Assembly (NCBI RefSeq): GCF_002127325.2
Contig: NC_035433.2
Span: forward strand, 15,922,611 to 15,986,610
Origin: Helianthus annuus
Taxonomy: Eukaryota > Streptophyta > Magnoliopsida > Asterales > Asteraceae
DNA: 64,000 nt
Direction: 5' to 3'
Of the stretch, positions 32,081 through 42,059 are shown piece by piece (the stretch's first letter is position 1; each line of letters begins with the position of its first letter). Made by a program: the position numbers and the translations under genes. The notes under the pieces were generated by a model. It was given only the letters and a program-made list of their open reading frames with translations, had not been told where the DNA came from and did no database searches.

Positions 32081-34306
32081 AGTCTTAGGACTATGCCGGA
32101 GATCCCAAGTTTATATCGTGGATCAGGAATCGGCATCATTCATGTTTTTGATGAGTTTGTATGTAAGTTTGTTGAAAATGTTTGAATGTTTACAGGTGAA
32201 AGGACTACGCCGGAGCTTCCAGGTTGGTAAGTGAGAAGCAGGAATCGGCATCCTGATTGGTATATGTAGACGTAACATTCCTACAGTGGGTAATTGTTCA
32301 GATATACCTACAAGTGGTATTGTTTGTGATCCTACATGTGGTTATTCTTTACAAGTGATATAGAGGTTGCTTGAATGCAAAACGGTAAATCAGGGACATT
32401 AATTTGTACTTGATTTACTACACATGCTAAAAATAGACAAGATGATGAACCATATCCCCGATTTTAACAAGTGGTTAATCTACAAGTGATAAACACAAAC
32501 TCATTTTCCGGAAAAATCATTTTGATTAAAACAAACTTAAGTGTTTTGAGATCTAAATGAGAAAATGGTTTGTGAAAGGGGGAGTTCTGATTGTTTATGC
32601 GCTAGTGAATGGCGAATTGATGTGATTCGATGTCAGTTGTCAAGTTTTGTACAGTTTGTTTTACATTTCATGTTTCAAGTGTGTCCAGAGTCTAGGTTTG
32701 TTTTTCAATTTTTCTTTAATGTGTTTGCATTTTAGGGGGAGTAGAAAATTTTCAGAAAATCCAAAAACATTAGAAAATTTGAAAAATACAAAAACATGAT
32801 AAAATCCAAAAACGAGTTTTGTTGTAAAAAGAGGAAATGATAGTACATCAGTTGTCTGTCACAACATGCTAAAGAATTGGAAAGTTAAAATGTGATAAAC
32901 AATTTCACTGAAGATGTGCCAGTAGGTTTTTACACATTTAGTAAATTGTGTCGAGATATAAACATAAAAATTTCAAACTTGCTTGTTCTGTGGGTTAACA
33001 ATTTCTTGGATATATAGGTAACCCCTGAAATCTTGTTTGAAAGGTCCCTTACTGAGATACTAGGTCTTTATGCTCAATGATATCTGGGGTATTATCCCGG
33101 GACTTCTGCTGTATGGAAGTACTGACCTAGTCCCCGGATAATGCTTTCCGCAAAAGCTTGAAACATAGCTTCACCCTCAGCAAGCTGATGAAACAATAAA
33201 ATTGATAGTCGCTGCTGTTGTAATTAAAAGATCCTCTAAAGGGGACACACCAAAAGTCGAAGCTGTCATCTCTTTGCGTATACGGAAGTATCGACCTGAG
33301 CTCTCACGACCCTCGCATCTAACCCCTGAACAAATATCATTTGTGGTATACTCACCTGTAAGACTGAATATTGGGATCTGGATACGGGAGTATATTCAAG
33401 AAGTAGGACACTCGAATAAGTTTAAATGCTTAAAACATTAATTCGTATCTTGAAGAAATTTGTGTGAAAATTTAAGTGGACAAACATACTGACAATCTAG
33501 GTGAATTGTTTAGAACTTAAAATGTAATCAACTTAACGGTGTTGGTGACATGTCTCATAAACTGATATGATCCTCTTACGCAAACTCACAAAAATATTGT
33601 TTGTAAATATTTCAATTCTGCATTCTGTTGTTTTTACAATTGATGTCAGTTTTTGTGTTTACAAGTGGTGTCATTTACTTTCTTTCAGAAAATCCAAACA
33701 GATTTTGTGTGTGTTTTAGCATAAACTTTTGAAAAAGTCAAAAAGATTTTCGACAACTGATGTTGGAAAGCTGATTTTCAAAATTCCGAGTGCTAAACAT
33801 GATGACACTGTTATGAGGGGGAGTATGTCTTAACTGTCAAAATATGTTTTTATATCAACAAGTGGTTCATCATGTGTGTGTGATCTGAGGGAGAGTGTTT
33901 GTTGGTGCATATGTTTTGAGAGGGAGTCATCTGATTATTTCAGAGAGTTGGTGCATATGTTTATACTTATATTGTTACAATCTTATTTCTTTGTTAAGAA
34001 TGTGCAGGTTTAGCCAAGTTTCGATCCTGGAAGTTGAAGACTCTGCAGATAGAGCTTGAGCCAGGTTTCGATCTTGGAACATGAAGAGCCAGACAATGAT
34101 CCAGATGCAGATATTGCTGAATAACAAAGAAATGCCAGCAAATCGAGAGGGTGAGTCTGAAGATTGTCAAGTAGATATGGTTAAAGAGGAGTCTGTTGAA
34201 GAAGATACAGAAAGAGAGAAGCCCAGAGACTGATCAAGACTGAAGATGTGAAGACACAACATTGTCGTGACTCGATAGTCGACTCGTCAACATCTGAGGG
34301 GGAGTC
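32081..34306 (+). other. 3' non-coding region of the gag-only element
   Basis: No pol or envelope-like frame was found. 32085-32145 and 32200-32255 are diverged direct copies sharing GGACTA.GCCGGAG and CAGGAATCGGCATC. 33040-33420 has paired GGAAGTA.TGACCT words. It ends at the polypurine tract. Confidence 0.7.
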
Positions 34307-34805
34307 TGTTGATGCACTACATCTGTCGACTTCGTCTTGAATCGAGTCTTACAATGTATTGTATAGATTAGGGCACGTTTTAGGAGAATATGTCCGTATG
34401 TGGGAAATCACATATGTCCGTATGTGGGAAATCACATATGTCCGTATGTGGGAAATCACATAAGTCCGTATGTGGGAAATCACATATGTCAGTATGTGGG
34501 AGATCACATATGTTTGTATGTGGGAAATCAGGTGAGTGATTTCGCTTTTGTGGACATCTGGTCCATATGAGCGAAATCTCAGACCCTATATATACCCTAG
34601 GGACGAAATCAGTTGTAAGATTGCCTTGTGTTCCATACCGAAGTGCTGCCGGTGTGAAGATCGAGCTGTAAACGTTGTCAAATCAATACAGTTAGCATAT
34701 TTAGTGAAGAATCAGCTATTTCTATCTCCGTTTCTTGTTATTCCGCACCTGAAACGAAGTTGAACACCTCTGAACGACTCGTTTGGGTCAGAACACGATC
34801 CTACA
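34307..34805 (+). repeat. Right LTR of the gag-only element
   Basis: As the left LTR but with six 24-bp units (34388-34532) instead of seven. Confidence 0.9.
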
Positions 34806-35125
34806 GTATTGGCCCCAATGAAGTATTTAAATGAGTAGCAGTGTGGAAGATGAAGTGGGTATGGTAGGTGGTGGGACCCACATAAATATTTAGATATTAA
34901 TTATATTTCTTCTAACTTTCTAAGTTATTGATTTAACAAATATGGGTATTTTGGTCAATTCACACTAACTTAACTGAGAAAACTAACCTCCATCCCCGCC
35001 AGGGACTATCTGGGAACAAAAATAGAAAAGTTGGGGACTATAGCTGTAATTTTCGAAAGTTATGGACTAAAGGTGAAAAATAGGCAAACCACAGGGACTA
35101 TCCGGTCACTTTTCTCTAACTACAC

Positions 35126-36060
35126 TCATATTCTTTCTGATTTGCTTGGTTGTTACTCGGATAGTCCCTAAAGTGGATAACCATTAGTTTTCTCTGTTAA
35201 GTCCATATAAAATGGCAAAATTACATTTACTAACTAGAAAAACAATAATAAAAGTTGATTAATCTTTTAAGAACTAAGAACAAAAATAATCTTTCGTTAA
35301 TTAACCTTTTACGAACTAATAACAAAAATAATCTTTTAGTTAGTTAATATGTGGAGACCCACCTATCTACATACTTATCTTTCACCTCCACCCATCACCA
35401 CCATCATCTACTTCATCTTCAACCTTCACCCACCACTCTCAACAAAATTTAGGGTTTATGTGATAGTGAATCAAAGTCCAGAAGAAAAAAAAGAGGTTTA
35501 GTCCAGTCTCCAAAGTTCAAAAACTATAAATAAAATTATTTTTTAACACAAAGACGGGGTTTCCTTGTAACTCAGCTAAACGCCCAAATGAAACAATAAG
35601 TCAACATTCACAAAACTTTATAATTTCAAAAATATCAAAGAAATTTTCAACACCACAACAAGACGAAATCAATTTAATAAGAGAAACAAACTTCAAAATT
35701 ACAGAAAACCATGAAACAAAAAAATATGAATGAAATAAACTGATTCATCATCTCGTCTGAATCCACCAATAGTTGTGTGAAATCCAATTGCGATGATATG
35801 AAATTGGCCAGATCATAACTTCCTGCCCAGAATTGAAACTACCACCACAGCCACCATTCTCGTTTAAAAGATAGAACTAGAGCAAGTCATTTTGGTGATG
35901 TCAGGTGGGAAAAAACGTTTCAAGTCATTTTGGTGATGTCGGGTCAGAAATCGCGTTTATGTGTGAAAATTCGTGATAAACATGAGAAATATGTTTGAAG
36001 TAACTTGATGAGTTATTTGATATATATGTGTGTGAAATAACATGACACGTGAATTACGAT
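35126..36060. other. Intergenic DNA with a possible half Mutator-like element F
   Basis: TTACTCGGATAGTCCC (35154 onward) and an inner CACCACCATCATC-rich stretch (35385-35450) resemble one end of element E. No opposite end was found in the window. The remainder is unremarkable, with no gene. Confidence 0.35.
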
Positions 36061-36068
36061 ATATATAT

Positions 36069-36133
<65 letters not shown>

Positions 36134-36136
<3 letters not shown>

Positions 36137-36328
36137 GGGATAGTGCACGGTCCTCCCAACCGCTGAAGTGATCTCACTCCGAGAGCCGCTACCCGACTAA
36201 GCTAGCTCCGCGGTGACTTCCCCATGCCGAGTTATTACCCTAGGCGACATATGTCACTCCCAAGACTCGAACCCGGCACCTCTGGGAAGAGGTGGGTGTC
36301 GGTGGCCAACTGGGCTACCCTAGTTGGT

Positions 36329-36331
<3 letters not shown>
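36134..36331 (-). mobile_element. tRNA-derived SINE, about 198 bp
   Basis: On the minus strand an internal Pol III promoter is visible: A box TAGCCCAGTTGG (36306-36317) and B box GGTTCGAGTCT (36263-36273), about 32 bp apart. A tRNA-unrelated tail of about 120 bp ends in C-runs. (TA)n tracts flank it. It does not fold as an intact tRNA from inspection, so it is not called a tRNA gene. Confidence 0.8.
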
Positions 36332-36370
<39 letters not shown>

Positions 36371-36375
<5 letters not shown>

Positions 36376-36637
36376 TGGATCCTAAGAGAAGTCCACCCTA
36401 TATGAGAAACTTGAGAAGCATTCTGGACCACACATTTTTCTAAGCCTTTCGTAATATACACATATGTATAGTTTAAAATTGACTATATACATATATGTAT
36501 ATTGAGTTATACACATATGTATATAGTCAATTTTAAACTATACATATGTGTATGTTACGAAAGGCTTAGAAAAATGTGTGGTCCAGAATGCTTCTCAAGT
36601 TTCTCAACTAGCCTATCACTTCTCACATGATCCTTTT

Positions 36638-36639
<2 letters not shown>
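36371..36639. mobile_element. (TA)n-inserted foldback MITE, family 3, copy 2 (269 bp)
   Basis: Same length and arms as the copy at 26028-26296, again seated in (TA)n. The central loop of about 38 bp is in the opposite orientation relative to the arms. Confidence 0.88.
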
Positions 36640-36689
<50 letters not shown>

Positions 36690-36693
<4 letters not shown>

Positions 36694-38060
36694 GGGGTTC
36701 CTGAGTGAACCATAGTTGTTTTGTGAACAAAACGAACAAATCTGGTCCATTGATTGTTTAGATCTTGAAACTTTATAATAATGGTAGTTTTGTAACTATT
36801 TATGTGTAGAAAATAAATGAAAAGGGTATAAAGGTAAATTGTTAACTAATTGTCTCTCCAATTAAATATTTAATTAGATTCTCTTCTTTTTTTTCTCTCA
36901 CCAATTAATTAATTTGTTAATCAAAAAATACAAACATTATAAAATATTGTTCCATAGAACACATTTAAAAATGATGTTCAATTGAATGTACACCTATGTA
37001 TTATAAGTGTTCACAATTTAGAAACGTATCTACACATATGTACATTGTCAAATATTGTTTAATCCGATCATCTTCTTTCTTTAACTGTACGTGTCTTATT
37101 TTGTAATGTGCACATATGTACATTCATAATATGCCTCTAATATATGATTGTTCAGCATTGTACATATGTGTATAACAAATATGAGACGGTTGTTCGACAT
37201 TATACATTTGTGTATAATAAGTTTCTAAGATGATTGTTCAACATTATACATATGTGTACATTAACAAAATCAAGATTCAAACTATTATCTGTTTCGTAAT
37301 ACATATATGAGCATTATCAATAAATATAAATGATTCAAACTATTATCAGTTCATAATACATAATGAACATTAGCAACATATATGAAAAGAAGCAAAGTAA
37401 AAAAAATACAATGCATATCAAATGAGATCACGTGGGCACTGGTAGTGGCCTTACCTCATTTCATCGATGATCTTCATAAATTTTTTTCAATGTGGAGGCA
37501 GAAATCGTATATGACAAAAAAGTGAATCTAGATCATCTCTCAAGAATTCTTATGGACTAAATAGGAACGTTATTCTAAATTCTAAATCACTGATATAATA
37601 TTACTAATATGGGAATAATGTAGAGGAATATGAATAAAAAAGATTAAGTTTCTATCTTCTCTAATCGGTTATTCATCCACTATTGTTCTAATAACCGACC
37701 TTCGTAATAAGCAATGAATGGATGCTACTGCCATTTAGAAATAAATAAATCATATTGGTGCCCAACCATTTTGGCATTATCTTGTTCTCTTTCGTTTAGT
37801 TTTCTTAGCTTAAACATTGGATAATTAAAGATTTTGAATTTTATTTAGAGAATAATATATTTACTTAATTGTAGGGAGCGGTTATGATAACTTGGTAACT
37901 GATTTTTTGAATTTAAATTTTAATTATTTTAAAACTAAAGGAAAACTAAATTATATTTCTTAATGACAATCTTACCCTTTTCATATAAAAAATAATCAAG
38001 AGCCAAGATTTGTTCATTTAGTTCACAATTAGAGGTTAGGTTCACAATTGAACCTAATCC
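36690..38060. mobile_element. (TA)n-inserted foldback element, family 4 (1371 bp)
   Basis: The inverted ends share GTGAACAAAACGAACAAATC and, reversed, GTGAACTAAATGAACAAATC. Outer ends are GGGTGGGGTTC and GGATTAGGTTC in (TA)n. The interior is AT-rich with several CACATATGTACA palindromes and no coding frame. Confidence 0.7.
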
Positions 38061-38076
38061 TATATAAATATATATA

Positions 38077-38655
38077 GGGGAAGGTTCAAATGAAAACCAC
38101 TAGTTATTGTGAAAACTCGAAAACTAATTAAAAAAAGCCAAAAAAACATACAAAAAATTTTTTTTTTCATTTTTTTTTGCAATCAAAATTTCGCAGGTTT
38201 TTTAATATATAAAAAAAAATTTCAAAAAAAAAAAATTTTTTTTTGTGTAGTGCACATGTGTAATACTGCACATATGTATGTGTACTACACATGTGTATTA
38301 TTACACATGTGCACTACACAAATTTTTTTTTTTTAAAAAAGTTTTTTTTTATATATAAAAACTAGAGATTTTTATAAAAAAAAATCTAAAAAAATCAAAA
38401 AAAAATCTAAACATTTTTTTTTTATTTTTTTACTATTTTTATGTTCAAATCGCTACTTTTAGTAGCAAAAAAAAAAATTTCAAAAAAAAATTTTTTTTGG
38501 ATACTAAAAGTAGCGATTTTTATATAAAAAATAGTAAAAAAATAAAAAAAAATTTTTTTGGGTGTTTTTTAGATTTTTTTAGGTATTACTGTTTGTGTTC
38601 ACACTGGTTCTCGCGGTTCTCGCAATAAAGGGTGGTTCCTAACGGATCTTTGTCC
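38077..38655. mobile_element. (TA)n-inserted MITE with family 2 right half
   Basis: The left end (GGGGAAGGTTCAAATGAAAA) differs from the element at 10494-11122, but the right about 230 bp (from ATCGCTACTTTTAGTAGC to GGATCTTTGTCC) is nearly the same. The middle has CACATGTGTA palindromes. It is a likely recombinant of two families. Confidence 0.7.
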
Positions 38656-38682
38656 TATATATATATATATATATATATATAT

Positions 38683-39302
38683 GGATTAGGATCAAATACA
38701 AAGGATCCTAATTGTAAGAAGTGTAAGAATGATTTATAGAGTGACAAGTGTCCAATAACCTAAAAAAACTCACTACACAAAAAAACCCCACTACAAAAAA
38801 AAAAACCTTAAACATCCATCACCACCAAAAACCTAACCCCCCCCCCACATCACCCACCCTAATTTTTTTTTTTTTTTTTGCCGAGGGGGTGGGGGTGGGT
38901 GCTTAGTTTTTTTTAGATTTTTTTTTTCAGGTTTTTGGGGGGCTGGGGGGGAGGGGTTAGGTTTTTTTAGGTTTTTGTGGGGTGGGGTGGGGTGGGGGTT
39001 AGGTTTTTTTTAAGTTTTTGGGGGGTGGGGGTGGGGGGGGGGTTTAGGTTTTTTGGGGGTTTTTTGGTGAGGTATAGTTTTTTTTTTGCCGGGGGGGGGG
39101 TGGGGGGTGGGGGGTTTAGGTTTTTGGGTGGGCGGGGGGGGGGGGGGTTAGGTTTTTGGGTGGTGGTGGGGTGGGGTGGGGGTGGGTGTTTAGGTTTTTG
39201 GTGGTGATGTAGTGGGTTTAGTTTTATGTTATTGGACACTTGTCACTCTATAAATCCTTCTTACACTTCTTACAATTAGAAGCCTTTGTAGAATAACTTG
39301 AC

Positions 39303-39304
<2 letters not shown>
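38683..39304. mobile_element. (TA)n-inserted foldback MITE, family 5, G-rich interior
   Basis: The arms share TTGGACACTTGTCACTCTAT and AATTGTAAGAAGTGTAAGAA in inverted orientation. The interior is an extreme G-rich strand (38880-39205) with runs of four to twelve G. Frames here are artefacts. Confidence 0.75.
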
Positions 39305-39337
<33 letters not shown>

Positions 39338-39339
<2 letters not shown>

Positions 39340-40552
39340 TTTAGGATCCTGTACAAAGTGCTTAATTTGTAAGAAGTGTAAGAAATATTCCTGGAATGAC
39401 AAGTGTCCATCCTCTTAATTAATTCAAAAGGGTAGTTTTGTAATTGTACATTTTTTTCATTTAATTCAAATTCAACATAACTGATCCAAAAATAACCATC
39501 CATGAGATTGTTTAGGGATTTGAACGAATTTTGTAATTTCCTGCAAGATACAATACGATTGTGTTATACGTATCTTTCAATCATCATTAATTATAAATAC
39601 ATAAAGGATTATCAAATCGATATCCCCATTCCAGTTGTTTAACGTCTGCGCCTTTTTTCGATTCTGGTGTTTTATATCAATTTCAATGGAGTCCAGCGAT
39701 GCAGGTTAATGTGCATCATAGTGTTTTATTCTGGTGTTCTATTAAGTTGTATGGTGTTATATTCATAGAAGGTTGCTGGGGATTCCAGATAAAACACCAT
39801 GACTTGAATCATGGCGTGGTGTTTTATCTGGTGACATTGTTCATGGCATAGTGTTTTAAACATCTGGAGACAAAACACCACGCCATGAACAATGTCTCCA
39901 GATAAAACACCACGGCATGAATAATGTCTCCAGATAAAACACCACACCATGAACAATGTCTCCAGATAAAACACCACGCTATGAACAATGTCTCCAGATA
40001 AAACACCACGCCATGAATAATGTCTCCTAATAAAACACCATGACTTGAATCATAGATGTTTAAAACACCACACTATGAACAAGGTCTCCAGATAAAACAC
40101 CATGACTTGAATCCTAGTCTTGGTGTTTTAAAATCTGGGAATGTTTTGTATTTATAAAACACTACGCCATGAACAATGTCTCCAGATAAAACACCACGCC
40201 ATCAACAATGTCTCCAGATAAAACACCATGACTTGAATCTGCGATTACGTTTTAAAAATCTGGGAATGTTTTAAAGTATGAAGAAATTCGCTGATTTTTT
40301 TTGGAGATTGATGGCGGTTACATATAATTCGCTGATCTTTAGGAGTTTGATGGGTGGTTTTGAAACGGTTACCATATTTGAAATGTTGGAAAAGTCACTA
40401 TTGCCCTTCAATTTTTACATAAGGTCCTTCTAATTAAAACACAATTTACATTTTATATCCTATTGATCTCAACCATTAGATCAAATATCTAATGGTTTAA
40501 AACACTTCTTACCCTTCTTACATTTTAGACACTTTTTACCATATTCCTACCC
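39338..40552. mobile_element. (TA)n-inserted foldback element, family 6, with tandem repeats
   Basis: Ends GGTTTAGGATCC and, reversed, GGGTAGGAATATGG in (TA)n. The inner arms share GTAAGAAGTGTAAGAA/TTCTTACCCTTCTTAC words with family 5. 39780-40235 repeats an about 30-bp unit TGTCTCCAGATAAAACACCA roughly ten times. The apparent minus-strand frames are those repeats read through. Confidence 0.7.
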
Positions 40553-41093
40553 TATATATATATATATGCCGAATATGTCCATGCTTATGCTTATATATTA
40601 CGAAGCGCAACTCGTAGATATATATTGCGAATAAGTAGACATGATAAAGAGTCACCAATAAGATCGTCCAAATCGCGAAAATCTTAATATGTATATGTAC
40701 ATGGAGGTACATATATAAATGCCAACATAATTAAAAACAAAGACTTTACTTAAAAACTTTAAAGATATGTGAAAATCCTATGTAACAGAGAAACTTGATT
40801 GTTTGTAGAACATGTTAATAAATTATTCTTATCTAAATTAGGATATGTGGATTTGATCCTAGGGATTGTGATATTTAAAAACGCACCGAAAGGTGAGTGT
40901 CACATAAACCCCTCTTTTTACTGTTTTATAAACTGTTTTCGGGGTGAAGAACACGTCTTTATAAAAAATGAATATATGTTTTCATATGAAACATGATTTC
41001 AATTAAATGTATTTTAGTGAAAATTCACTAAACGTCATTTTTACTATCTTACATAATGTTTACAGAGAAAAAGATGTCGATAAAATAAAAGTA
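40553..41093. other. Intergenic DNA, nothing recognised
   Basis: AT-rich, without gene or terminal repeat. Confidence 0.5.
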
Positions 41094-41291
41094 CTAGTGG
41101 GAGACCCGCGCGTTGCGACGGAATCAATAATACCACCAAGTCGCGAGGGTGAAGGTTAAAAGGGTTGTGGGAGTTTGACGAAAGTTTTGCATAACTCACC
41201 TGTGTTACCGAGTTGGCTAGAAACGGTCATGTAATCATCTCCTATAATGCTTGTATTGAACGCAAGACAACATGGTTTAGGCGATGGTATT

Positions 41292-42009
41292 TGTTAGGGC
41301 TGGATTTTTATAATACATGATCCTTACATGTGATCCTAACCAGTGATCCTCATTTCTTTGGCAGATAGTGATCCTCAGCAGAGTTTCAGGATCAGGATCA
41401 CGGACCATCATAGGATCCTAGTGCTAACAGTTGCTTCCATTGAATTTAATGTTGTTTTGCAGGATGTCTAGCAGGATCCGCTCTTAAGCATCGCAATCAA
41501 AGGACGCGTCTTTACAACTATAGCATGTGCTTAATCAGAGATGGACGTTACGAAGGATATGGAAACTTGGCATGATTTAAGGGCGATAATTTAGGCTAGA
41601 TTTGCTTTTATTTCTAAAGGAGCAATGAGCTGATTATTAGTCTTTTTACCTAAAATAGGTCACCTACACTTGTATATATAACACTCTTCCCCACTCGGAA
41701 GAACACACAACACAATTCTCACACGCTTAGACACTCGAAACTATAGTGATCCTTGTACTCAGCTCATTATCATCCGAAGTTGTAACCATTTTTTCTTATA
41801 TTGAAGTTTGGTGATCGGTAGTTGCCATCACCCGAGGTTTTTTATGCCGGAGATCATACATTGATCAAGGGCTTTTTCCTCGTATAAATCATTGTGTCTT
41901 TGCATATTTCTCACTGAAGTGATCCTTTACTTTTTCAATAAACCAAGCATCATACCCCATTTACATAAAGTTTGGTTGCATTATCCTTGTGTGATTTTTG
42001 ACCAAAACA
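41292..42009 (+). repeat. Tat LTR 1
   Basis: TGTTAGGGCTGG to CCAAAACA. TATA-like TGTATATATAAC near 41671. The primer site TGGCGCCCACCGTGGGGC starts at 42013. It has many GATCCT words. Confidence 0.93.
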
Positions 42010-42012
42010 GTT

Positions 42013-42030
42013 TGGCGCCCACCGTGGGGC
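42013..42030 (+). other. Tat primer binding site
   Basis: TGGCGCCCACCGTGGGGC follows the LTR. Comparable sites in Tat/Ogre-like elements are assigned to Arg-tRNA; that assignment is from memory. Confidence 0.7.
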
Positions 42031-42059
42031 AATTGGTGCTTCATTCATAAGAAAACCTT

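Larger units (their letters stand above)
26850..34805 (+). mobile_element. Complete gag-only LTR retrotransposon (TR-GAG type), 7956 bp
   Basis: LTRs at 26850-27372 and 34307-34805 begin TGTTG and end CTACA. An exact 5-bp duplication GTATT flanks them (26845-26849, 34806-34810). The primer site and polypurine tract (CATCTGAGGGGGAG before 34307) are in place. Between them lies only one very long gag frame and 2.2 kb of non-coding DNA; no protease, integrase or RT motif was found. It must borrow pol from an autonomous, probably Copia-type, partner. The LTRs differ mainly by one 24-bp repeat unit (523 against 499 bp). Confidence 0.9.
25783..35116. mobile_element. Mutator-like element E upstream of SPCS3, carrying a gag-only LTR element
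   Basis: The ends share, inverted, CGGATAGTCCC-type sequence and ATTACAGCTATAGTCCCCAA. TAGCTACAC (25774-25782) and TAACTACAC (35117-35125) match at 8 of 9 and are taken as the target duplication. Its own DNA is about 1.4 kb. It contains a (TA)n-seated MITE, a CT- and CCA-rich stretch (26365-26600) and the LTR element at 26850-34805. No transposase is present. It begins 165 bp from the SPCS3 start codon. Confidence 0.75.

Noticed and set aside
32081..34306. A pol or envelope-like gene downstream of the giant gag
   Set aside because: No RT, integrase, protease or membrane-protein motif in any frame; frames are short.
35957..36148. Frame rich in Tyr-Ile repeats
   Set aside because: Translation of a (TA)n microsatellite.
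36263..36317. A tRNA gene
   Set aside because: A and B boxes are present, but the rest does not form tRNA arms by inspection and a long unrelated tail follows; called a SINE.
38967..39239. Pro/Thr/Lys-rich and Gly/Phe-rich open frames
   Set aside because: Artefacts of G-run DNA in a MITE interior; no start context, no conservation argument.
39726..40009. Repetitive frame MVFYLETLF
   Set aside because: Read-through of the about 30-bp tandem repeat in a foldback element.
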